Source: Pseudomonas alkylphenolica (GTDB lineage: Bacteria; Pseudomonadota; Gammaproteobacteria; Pseudomonadales; Pseudomonadaceae). Taken from it: 64,000 bases of DNA. The DNA is taken from contig NZ_JADUCM010000016.1 of the NCBI RefSeq assembly GCF_016009175.1, forward strand, positions 59,822-123,821, in the 5' to 3' direction. The notes below the pieces were generated by a model. The model was given only the letters and a program-made list of their open reading frames with translations. It was not told where the DNA came from and did not search any database. Numbering within the stretch: the stretch's first letter is position 1; each line of letters opens with the position of its first letter. The position numbers were made by a program, and so were the translations under genes. Below, piece after piece: positions 26,239 to 32,629 of this stretch.

Positions 26239-28185
26239 TCAGCCCTGCTGCGTTTTGGCGCGCGGCTTACGCGGGGTTTTCGTCGCTGTTGCGCTGCGCT
26301 TGCGTTTCTTTTTCCACGGTGCGCCGCCACGACCGGCCGGTGTCGCCGGGCCGCTGATGGTCAGTTGCAGCCCGGCACAGCGCTCCACTTGCTTGCTCAT
26401 CCATGCTGACTGTTTGGCGACGAAGGTTTCAAGGCTCATCTCGCCGCTCTGGACCATGTCCAGCGCCTGTTCCCAGATTGCAGTGGTGCCGGGGTCGGCG
26501 ATGGCTCGGGGTACTGCATCGATCAGGCTGAAAGCGGCCGGTGTGGCGCTGAGTGCCTTGCCCTGTTTGACCAGGTAGCCGCGATCGAGCAGGCCTTGAA
26601 TGATCCCGGCACGCGTAGCTTCGGTGCCGATGCCGGTGGTTTCCTTGAGTTTTTGCTTCAGGCGCGGGGCGTCCACCAGCTTGGCAACATTTTTCATCGC
26701 CTTGATCAGGTCACCCTCGGTAAACGGCTTGGGCGGCTGGGTCCACAGGTCCTTGAGGTTGACCTCGGCCACCCGGCAGTCCTGGCCCTGATGCAGGGCT
26801 GGCAGCACCTGAGCAACCGGCGCTTCACGGCCTTTGCCCGGGTTCAGGGCTTCGGGCAGGGCGCGGCGCCAGCCAGGTTCGACGATCTGTTTGCCCACCG
26901 CCCGCAAGGCCTGCCCGGCGCAGTCGAAGTCGGCCTGTGTGCGGTCATACTCGTGATTGGGCAGGAACTGCGCCAGGTAGCGGGCGCGAATCAGGGTATA
27001 CACCGCCTTGTACTTGGGCGGCAGGCGCGAAGGGTCGCTGGCGGCGGCCGTGGGAATGATGCCGTGGTGGGCGCTGACCTTGGCGTCGTTCCAGGCCCGC
27101 GATTTGCGCTGGGCCTGCAAGTGCGGCTGCAGGGGGGCAAGGCCGGGGTCGGCACGCAGCAATGCCGCCAGCGTGGCCGGCGCTTCGGCGTGCTGGCTGA
27201 CCGGTAGATAGCCGCAATCGCTGCGCGGGTAGGTAATCAGTTTGTGGGTTTCATACAGCGCCTGGGCGATGTCGAGGGTTTCCTGGGCGCCCAGGCCGAA
27301 CTTTTTCGAGCACAGCTCCTGCAGGGTGCCGAGGTCGAAGGGCAGCGGTGCCGCTTCGCGCACGCGCTCGGTAGCCACCTTGCCCACCTGGGCGCTGTGG
27401 GCGTTGCCGATAGCTGCCGCTGCGTCTTGCGCCAACGCTTGATTCAGGCAGCGGCCCTGGTCGTCGCAGGCATCTTCACTCGCGCGCCATTGCGCGGTGA
27501 ACCGGGTGCCGGCGCTGTCGAGCAGTACATCAATGGCCCAGAACGCCACCGGCACGAAGTTGGCAATGCTGCGGTCGCGGTCGACCACCAGGCGCAAGGT
27601 CGGGGTTTGCACCCGGCCTACTGGCAGCACGCCTTTATAACCGGACTGCTGACCCAGCAAAGTAAAGAGCCGGCTCATGTTCATGCCGATCAGCCAGTCG
27701 GCCCGCGAGCGACCCAGCGCCGAGTGATACAGACTGAAGGTTTCGTTGCCCGGCTTGAGTGCAGCGAGGGCCTTGCGGATCGAGGCATCGTCCAGTGCCG
27801 ACAGCCACAGGCGCTGGATCGGCCCCCGGTAGCGGCAGTGTTCCACCAGCTCACGGGCGATCATTTCACCTTCGCGGTCGGCGTCGGTGGCGATCACCAG
27901 CTCACTGGCCTCGCCGAGCAGGCGTTTGACGGCCTTGAACTGGCTGGCGGTTTTCGGCTTGACCAGCATCTTCCATTGGCTCGGAATGATCGGCAGGTCG
28001 GCCAGCGCCCAGCGTTTGTAGCGGGCATCGTAGCTATCGGGCGGGGCGGTTTCGAGCAGGTGACCGATGCACCAGGTCACGGTCACATTGCTGCCCACCC
28101 AGCAGCCATCGCCGCGACGGTTGGCGCCGAGGACCTTGGCAATATCCTTGGCCTGGGAAGGCTTTTCGCAGAGAAACAGGCGCAT
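26239..28185 (-). CDS. topB: DNA topoisomerase III
   Basis: 648-residue type IA topoisomerase. The N-terminal TOPRIM domain has the metal-binding TDADREGE (Asp101, Asp103, Glu107). Domain elements SALDDASIRKAL, GRSRADWLIGMNMSRLFT and VGRVQTPTLRLVVDRD follow. The active-site tyrosine is Tyr319 in LITYPRSDCGYLP. The tail is Lys/Arg-rich (KKKRKRSATATKTPRKPRAK). It resolves single-stranded and recombination intermediates with RecQ. A perfect LexA-type box lies 74-89 bp upstream. Confidence 0.93.
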   Translation of the reverse strand: MRLFLCEKPSQAKDIAKVLGANRRGDGCWVGSNVTVTWCIGHLLETAPPDSYDARYKRWALADLPIIPSQWKMLVKPKTASQFKAVKRLLGEASELVIATDADREGEMIARELVEHCRYRGPIQRLWLSALDDASIRKALAALKPGNETFSLYHSALGRSRADWLIGMNMSRLFTLLGQQSGYKGVLPVGRVQTPTLRLVVDRDRSIANFVPVAFWAIDVLLDSAGTRFTAQWRASEDACDDQGRCLNQALAQDAAAAIGNAHSAQVGKVATERVREAAPLPFDLGTLQELCSKKFGLGAQETLDIAQALYETHKLITYPRSDCGYLPVSQHAEAPATLAALLRADPGLAPLQPHLQAQRKSRAWNDAKVSAHHGIIPTAAASDPSRLPPKYKAVYTLIRARYLAQFLPNHEYDRTQADFDCAGQALRAVGKQIVEPGWRRALPEALNPGKGREAPVAQVLPALHQGQDCRVAEVNLKDLWTQPPKPFTEGDLIKAMKNVAKLVDAPRLKQKLKETTGIGTEATRAGIIQGLLDRGYLVKQGKALSATPAAFSLIDAVPRAIADPGTTAIWEQALDMVQSGEMSLETFVAKQSAWMSKQVERCAGLQLTISGPATPAGRGGAPWKKKRKRSATATKTPRKPRAKTQQG

Positions 28186-28258
28186 GCCGGCGAGGTGTCA
28201 TTCTATGGCTGGAGTGGGCCATAGCATGCGCAGGATTGACAGGGCTGGCAAGTTTTAT

Positions 28259-28274
28259 CTGTATGCATATACAG
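28259..28274 (-). promoter_or_regulatory. LexA1-type SOS box upstream of topB
   Basis: CTGT-ATGCATAT-ACAG is a perfect match to the conserved ends and 16-bp length of the gammaproteobacterial LexA operator (CTGT-N8-ACAG). It is 74-89 bp before the topB start and 15 bp after the alkB stop. Position and orientation allow control of topB only. Confidence 0.65.
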
Positions 28275-28288
28275 CTTTTGTTGTCTGC

Positions 28289-28942
28289 TCAGCCCGCCTT
28301 GCGCAAAGTCAGGTTGATTCGCAGACTCCCAAGCACCGGGTGCGCACCTGGCTTGAGCGGCAATACACCGTGAAAACGCAAACGGTCTTCACCGCCCCAT
28401 ACCAGCACATCCCCATGTCGCAGGCCGATACGTTGGGTGGGCTCATTACGTTGGTGTCCGCCGAGCAGAAACACCGCCGGCAAGCCGAGTGACACCGACA
28501 CGATCGGCTGGCTGAAGTCGCGCTCGTCGCGGTCCTGATGCAGGCTCAGGCGATTGCCAGGGCGATAGCAGTTGACCAGGCAGGCATCGGGGATGAAGTT
28601 GGCAAACCCCGCCAAGGCTGCTGCGCGTTTGGCCAGGTCGAGCAAAACCTGCGGCAATGCTGGCCATGGGCGGTTGCTCAACGGGTCGACCGGGCTGTAT
28701 CGATAACCCTGGTGGTCGCTGACCCAGCCCAGCGCGCCACAGTTGGTTAGCCCCACGGCCATTTTCAGCCCGCCGGGCGTCAGCATATGGCGAAACGGCG
28801 CCGAGGCCACCACTAGGCGAAGCGCCGGCAACATCGCCTCAACCTGAGGCAGGGCAAAGCCTGGCAGCACCACCGCGTGTGAACCTACCCATTGCTGTTG
28901 CAATGGGCTGTGAGGGTCGAAAAGGTCCAGCTCGGTTTGCAT
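28289..28942 (-). CDS. alkB: AlkB-type alpha-ketoglutarate-dependent DNA repair dioxygenase
   Basis: 217-residue Fe(II)/2-oxoglutarate dioxygenase that reverses N-alkyl damage (1-methyladenine, 3-methylcytosine). Iron ligands are His135 and Asp137 (LHQDRDE) and His191 (LRFHGV); the 2-oxoglutarate-binding arginines are Arg208 and Arg214 in RINLTLR. The substrate-side NCYRPGNRLSLH precedes the iron motif. ATG at 28942 is used; the TTG at 28951 is less likely. A LexA box nearby lies on its 3' side, so it is not evidently SOS-controlled. Confidence 0.9.
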   Translation of the reverse strand: MQTELDLFDPHSPLQQQWVGSHAVVLPGFALPQVEAMLPALRLVVASAPFRHMLTPGGLKMAVGLTNCGALGWVSDHQGYRYSPVDPLSNRPWPALPQVLLDLAKRAAALAGFANFIPDACLVNCYRPGNRLSLHQDRDERDFSQPIVSVSLGLPAVFLLGGHQRNEPTQRIGLRHGDVLVWGGEDRLRFHGVLPLKPGAHPVLGSLRINLTLRKAG

Positions 28943-29097
28943 CGTAAGCAACCATTAATCAAGCGGGCAGGGGAAAGACGCTTTATGATAAGACCCTTTG
29001 CCGGGCCCGCGTCACCCTGTACGTTGCGCTTGAACCCCGGCATCACGGCACTTCAGCGCCCTTGAAAGAAAAAAATAAACTTTTTGAATTCAAGGGG

Positions 29098-29126
29098 TTG
29101 CCAGCTCAATCGAATGAGTCCATAAT
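29098..29126 (+). promoter_or_regulatory. Sigma-70 promoter for tRNA-Cys
   Basis: TTGCCA, 17-bp spacer, CATAAT. It lies in the 311-bp stretch between alkB and the tRNA that holds no gene. The predicted transcript starts near 29133, giving a leader of about 120 bases that includes a GAAAACG/CGTTTTC hairpin. Confidence 0.65.
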
Positions 29127-29253
29127 TGCGTCCATCGAAAACGAGGCAGCTGAAAAGCTTAGCGTTTTCAAGGAGATAGCGGTTTTATCGAGTTGTTTCC
29201 TTAAAGAGTTGTATATGTTTGAGATTGCTGTTTAGAGGATTTCAGGCATTTGA

Positions 29254-29327
29254 GGCCGAGTAGCAAAGTGGTTATGCTCCGGATTGCAAATCCGTCTACG
29301 CCGGTTCGATTCCGACCTCGGCCTCCA
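29254..29327 (+). tRNA. tRNA-Cys (GCA)
   Basis: Cloverleaf with acceptor GGCCGAG/CTCGGCC, anticodon stem CGGAT/ATCCG around TTGCAAA (anticodon GCA), T-arm CGCCGGTTCGATTCCGACC-type and encoded CCA. It is the integration target of the genomic island: its 3' part is duplicated at 44325. Confidence 0.95.
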
Positions 29328-29360
29328 TTATTGAAAGCCCCGCAGATTAACGTCTGCGGG
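29280..29360. repeat. Left attachment-site repeat (attL) of the genomic island
   Basis: 81 bases identical to 44325-44405, running from the anticodon stem of tRNA-Cys to the end of the terminator stem. Similarity continues about 25 more bases with three or four mismatches. The intact tRNA is on this side. Confidence 0.9.
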
Positions 29361-29366
29361 TTTTTT
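29339..29366 (+). terminator. Rho-independent terminator of tRNA-Cys
   Basis: CCCGCAGA, loop TTAACG, TCTGCGGG, then six T. It starts 12 bases after the tRNA. The copy at 44384-44411 has GTTTTT after the stem. Confidence 0.9.
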
Positions 29367-29387
29367 CTTTGCGTGCTAGAAAAGCTC

Positions 29388-29425
29388 GGAGTTCCGATAC
29401 TTTGGGGCAGGAGTTCCGATACTTT
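29388..29425. repeat. Tandem 16-bp direct repeat next to attL
   Basis: GGAGTTCCGATACTTT occurs at 29388-29403 and 29410-29425 (22-bp period, about two helical turns). It lies between the attachment site and the integrase remnant, where arm-type integrase-binding sites normally lie. Confidence 0.55.
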
Positions 29426-29426
29426 T

Positions 29427-29789
29427 CTATTTTGAAGGCTTGGCGATTGCACCGATTCGGCGGTAAACCCGCTTTTTTCCATTGCCATTCAGGATGAAGA
29501 GCGGTGACAGGTGTTCACTGGTTCTCCGCTTGATGCGCTCCAGCAGCGTACCCAGGCTGTTGATCACTCCATCTGCCTCCAAGATGATCCTCAGTCACTT
29601 GCCTGTCTTGCCTTGATTGACCAGAAAGTAGACCCCCTTCACATCGTCCGTCCGCATGGAAAGCACATCTGCTGGCCGTTGGCCGGCGAGGTACCCGACG
29701 GCTATCGAATGGCCGGTGGCCCCCACCTGATCGTGGGGCAGCATTTCTTCCTGGCGATCAAGCGTCAACGGGCCGGAATTGTTTGCCAC
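29427..29789 (-). pseudogene. Tyrosine-family integrase remnant
   Basis: A fragment from the middle of a phage integrase. On the minus strand the frame reads GYLAGQRPADVLSMRTDDVKG then VYFLVNQGKTGK, the segment around the first catalytic Arg of tyrosine recombinases. It hits an in-frame TGA (29595-29597), after which the same frame continues as LRIILEADGVINSLGTLLER and onward to a TAG at 29427. The N-terminal half and the C-terminal HxxR...Y catalytic part are missing. The 5' end runs into the small lipoprotein gene, so sequence was lost there too. The island can no longer excise with this enzyme. Confidence 0.75.
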
Positions 29790-29950
29790 CCACTGTGGCC
29801 GTCGCCGTCATAACATCCGGGCTGGTTTGGAGGCGTGCCGTTGCACGAAATACCCTGAACCTCTCGCCCCCCGTCGGGCCCCCAGGAGTGGTGTGAACAG
29901 CCCATCAGTAGGGCGCACAGCACCAGGACAACAGTCATTCCCCTTTGCAT
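29765..29950 (-). CDS. Small lipoprotein, 61 aa
   Basis: Starts at ATG 29950 with a perfect AAGGAG site. MQRGMTVVLVLCALLMGC is a lipoprotein signal (Cys18), followed by HHSWGPDGGREVQG, CNGTPPNQPGC and a short tail. The last dozen or so residues overlap the integrase fragment in another frame, so the natural C-terminus may have been replaced by the deletion. Small lipoproteins of this kind are often phage-encoded; function unknown. Confidence 0.55.
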   Translation of the reverse strand: MQRGMTVVLVLCALLMGCSHHSWGPDGGREVQGISCNGTPPNQPGCYDGDGHSGWQTIPAR

Positions 29951-30060
29951 AGCGATCTCCTTGAATTCAGTTCCTGTATAGCGCGCACCTCGAAAAGGCA
30001 CGTAGCTGATTTCCAACGTCAGCCCGCCTAGAGCGGGCTTGTTTATGCCTGAAGATTACC

Positions 30061-30386
30061 ATGGCTCGTATTTCTGACTTATTGGCGGCGAGCAAGAATG
30101 CGCTCGCCTTCCTCGATATGCTGGCCTGGTCGGAGGGCACATCCACCAGCAAGCACAGCCGCGACGATGGGTACGACGTTGTCGTCGGCGGACTCAATAG
30201 CCCGAACACTTTCAAGAGCTACGCCAATCACCCGGGTGCATCCAGGCAGCGGCCCGCGCCGCCATGGTGCTCTCCGACCTGCTCGCTCGGGCTGATGCTC
30301 AAGCGGGAGAGCTGGCGAAAGTGTACGACCGAGCCCGAATTGCAGTCCTTACCTGCGAGGCGTCCTATACTGCGCTGATCAAGTAG
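30061..30386 (+). pseudogene. Deletion fusion of phage endolysin and Rz-like spanin
   Basis: Residues 1-59 (MARISDLLAASKNALAFLDM, then LAWSEGTSTSKHSRDDGYDV, and LNSPNTFKSYANHPG) are the N-terminus of a lambda R-type (GH104) lysozyme with its catalytic-Glu region WSEGT. At about 30237-30246 the lysozyme frame ends in unrelated sequence. The other frame then reads AARAAMVLSDLLARADAQAG followed by ELAKVYDRARIAVLTCEASY, ending TALIK and TAG (30384-30386); this is the C-terminus of an Rz/DUF2514-like lysis protein. Most of both genes was deleted between the two ends. The lysozyme frame itself stays open to 30378. Confidence 0.7.
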
Positions 30387-30398
30387 AGGGAGCTCACA

Positions 30399-30602
30399 AT
30401 GAAGGATCTGGAGGAGGTAATGGCCGCTGGCAAGCCGCTGATGCAGCAAGCCACTGAAGCTCTTCGTATATACAACGAGGCGAAGGGAAGCGTTTCCCCT
30501 GAAGAGGAACTTCGTCTATGGCGCGAGGCTGAATATCTTTTTGAGGCAGTTCATGAGTTTCAGCGGCGAGCTCTTGGTTGGCCTGTGCATTCGCTTCATT
30601 GA
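30399..30602 (+). CDS. Small phage-type protein, 67 aa
   Basis: Acidic, helical 67-residue protein (MKDLEEVMAAGKPLMQQATE...) with GAGGGAG about 6 bases before the ATG and 12 bp after the spanin remnant. Its position right after the lysis genes suggests a prophage origin. Intact but probably not meaningful without the rest of the phage. No family recognised. Confidence 0.55.
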   Translation: MKDLEEVMAAGKPLMQQATEALRIYNEAKGSVSPEEELRLWREAEYLFEAVHEFQRRALGWPVHSLH

Positions 30603-30660
30603 CTGCCAGAGGCTTGAGATGGTCAGCAAAGCTGATGCATGAGAGCGATAGCTATGGTGA

Positions 30661-30710
30661 GGAGGCGCTTGAATTAAACCAGCGATGGAGCGTTCAAGGC
30701 GGGCGCCTCC
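30661..30710. repeat. Inverted repeat in the gap after the phage remnant
   Basis: GGAGGCGC (30661-30668) pairs with GCGCCTCC (30703-30710), with further TTGAA/TTCAA pairing inside. The 207-bp gap (30603-30809) otherwise shows no gene; its right part (about 30735-30775) resembles degenerate insertion-sequence ends, too weak to call. Confidence 0.4.
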
Positions 30711-30809
30711 TGATTTAGCAGATATCCTGAAAATCGTGATGCCGGTCAGACATTAAGCGGAATCAGGGGAAATAGATGAACTCCGGACTGCGTAGTCTGA
30801 AGTCTTTAA

Positions 30810-31232
30810 TCATGGCTTGAGATCAAGCAATGCCGCGCCGTCGGTAAAGTCGAACGGAGCTGACCAGTGCTCATGCACAGTTTTCCATTGACCATCCATC
30901 AGTTGAAAACATGCGGTCATGCGTATCCAGCAAGATGGTTGCTCTTCATCATGTCCTCCGCAATCGGCAAGCCAGTGAGCGAAGGCGACGTTACCTCCTA
31001 CCGTTACCTGCAATTGAGTGAATTCAAAATTTCCAACACCGGTGTGTTCGAAGCAGCGCCCCCAATGGGTTTGATACGCGTCTCGACCATTAAACTGGAG
31101 TGAATCTACTACGTCGAAGACTACAATGTCCTTGTCGTAGAACTGGATCAGTTCTTCTATGTTCTTGGACTTGACAGCTAGTCGCCATGATTCGATCAGT
31201 GTGCGGATTTCAGCTTCGTGTTGAATGCTCAT
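30810..31232 (-). CDS. SnoaL/ketosteroid isomerase-like protein
   Basis: 140-residue NTF2-like fold protein. Start at 31232 with AAGGAG 8 bases upstream. The pattern is typical of the SgcJ/YybH-type SnoaL-like family: EIRTLIESWRLAVKSKNIEELIQFYDKDIVVFDVV at the N-terminus, VAFAHWLADCGG in the middle and MDGQWKTVHEHWSAPFDF at the end. Such proteins act as small-molecule isomerases or binders; the substrate is unknown. It is island cargo located between the phage remnant and the fimbrial operon and may not be functionally linked to either. Confidence 0.75.
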   Translation of the reverse strand: MSIQHEAEIRTLIESWRLAVKSKNIEELIQFYDKDIVVFDVVDSLQFNGRDAYQTHWGRCFEHTGVGNFEFTQLQVTVGGNVAFAHWLADCGGHDEEQPSCWIRMTACFQLMDGQWKTVHEHWSAPFDFTDGAALLDLKP

Positions 31233-31388
31233 AGTTAAACTCCTTGGTGCTCGATGGTTGGTGTGTTGTAAAGGGACATGACAGTGCTGTGGTGTTGCTC
31301 CTCTTACGGTGAATTCTTTTCGTACGAACGCTCGCGCCAATAGAAATGTACTGGGGGCTTCAAGATTATTTTTAATAACGAGTGATCA

Positions 31389-32543
31389 CTATTTGTAGGT
31401 TATCGTGAAATTTGCGGATGCGTTGGCCGTACCTGGCTCGGGACCAGTAGACAACTCGCTTGTCTGAATGTAGCGAGCCTTGAAATCCAAGTTAATGACT
31501 CCATCATTCAGGCGCGTGATAGGAATGTCGCGACCCAGTTCCAGTTTTGAACCGTCGGCTTTCAATACCTGAACAGCTACTCCCGAGGCATCTGAGTCCG
31601 TATTTAATCCAAGTATTCCTTCCTGAGCATCTAGTATGGCGGAGCCATTGCTGCCTTCGAGGCGGATGTTTGCATTGCTTGTTTGAAAGTAATTGCCCAC
31701 TAGTCCGGGTGTCGGGAATGTGCCAGCAACACAGTTGGTGAGTGGTATTTGGAAATTGACATCGCTTGAAGTGCTTCCTTTGCCGTTAAATATATTGCGA
31801 GTGAAAGCTCCAATTTGGACTTCTATTTGGTTGGAGGAGGCAGGTAGTTGGCAGTCGGATACTGTTATGCTTCCATTTATTGTTAAATAAAGGTGTGAGA
31901 TTGTCCTATCGCCAATAGATATAGTTTCTGCATCCAAAACGGTTTGGGGCATTGGTTTGCTGATGCTGTGATGCCCAGATGATAATCGCCCTAGGTATAC
32001 CAGTTGAGCGGTAATAGTAGGTGGGTCATATCTTACGTCGTAATTCATGAGAGGGGTGTTTGCAATGGTGCCGTAATATAGTGGCATAACATTTGAAATG
32101 CTGCCTAAGTGACCTCCTTGAGGTACTGTTGAAGCGTTCTGGGCGAAAGAATCGCTTGTTAATATAACTCCAACGCCTTCCGTTGATGTCTTATATATGG
32201 GGGTTGCTCCGAGCGGGGTGGGGTGGATGTGGTTTCCATTTATAATGACTAGGGCGCTGCCAAGGGCGTTATGATTCGCAACGTGGAGCCCGATTCTCGT
32301 GCCGATACAACGAAATCCGGACGATGCTGTTGCTGACACTGATCTTCCAATGATTGAGCCGAATGGGGCGTCTCTTGGGACAAATATGTCTCCCATTTCA
32401 ATATTTATTGATTCCTCAGTTCCTCCATGGTTCCATATGCAGGCCGCAGCATTTAATGGAAGTGATAGTGTTACAATTTTGCATAAAAAAATTAAAGCGC
32501 TTCTCAGTTTTAGCATACAGTTTTCCATGGGAGTGTAGTTCAT
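31389..32543 (-). CDS. Fimbrial tip adhesin (FimH-like two-domain)
   Basis: 384-residue exported protein at the end of the chaperone-usher operon. Three Mets are possible starts (32543, 32528, 32516); the last, with GGAA 7 bases upstream, gives a neat signal peptide MLKLRSALIFLCKIVTLSLPLNAAA. Residues about 35-225 are a lectin-like receptor-binding half without clear homology. Residues about 230-384 are a pilin domain with two Cys, ending in the donor-strand type NLDFKARYIQT...ASANFTITYK. It would sit at the fimbrial tip and set binding specificity. The gene is markedly A+T-rich. Confidence 0.8.
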   Translation of the reverse strand: MNYTPMENCMLKLRSALIFLCKIVTLSLPLNAAACIWNHGGTEESINIEMGDIFVPRDAPFGSIIGRSVSATASSGFRCIGTRIGLHVANHNALGSALVIINGNHIHPTPLGATPIYKTSTEGVGVILTSDSFAQNASTVPQGGHLGSISNVMPLYYGTIANTPLMNYDVRYDPPTITAQLVYLGRLSSGHHSISKPMPQTVLDAETISIGDRTISHLYLTINGSITVSDCQLPASSNQIEVQIGAFTRNIFNGKGSTSSDVNFQIPLTNCVAGTFPTPGLVGNYFQTSNANIRLEGSNGSAILDAQEGILGLNTDSDASGVAVQVLKADGSKLELGRDIPITRLNDGVINLDFKARYIQTSELSTGPEPGTANASANFTITYK

Positions 32544-32629
32544 ATGCTCGTTTGAATGGATTCAGCGTTTGGTGGCTGTGGTTGGCCACATTGGGTGTGG
32601 TCTTTTAACTATGGGGTTGAGTTATATTC

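Noticed and set aside
28259..28274. SOS box as the alkB operator
   Set aside because: It lies downstream of the alkB stop codon; only topB is in the correct position.
29201..29488. Minus-strand 95-codon frame over tRNA-Cys
   Set aside because: It runs through the tRNA and its terminator and has no initiation signal.
30735..30775. Possible IS21-type insertion-sequence end
   Set aside because: Only a loose resemblance; no transposase, no second end and no target duplication.
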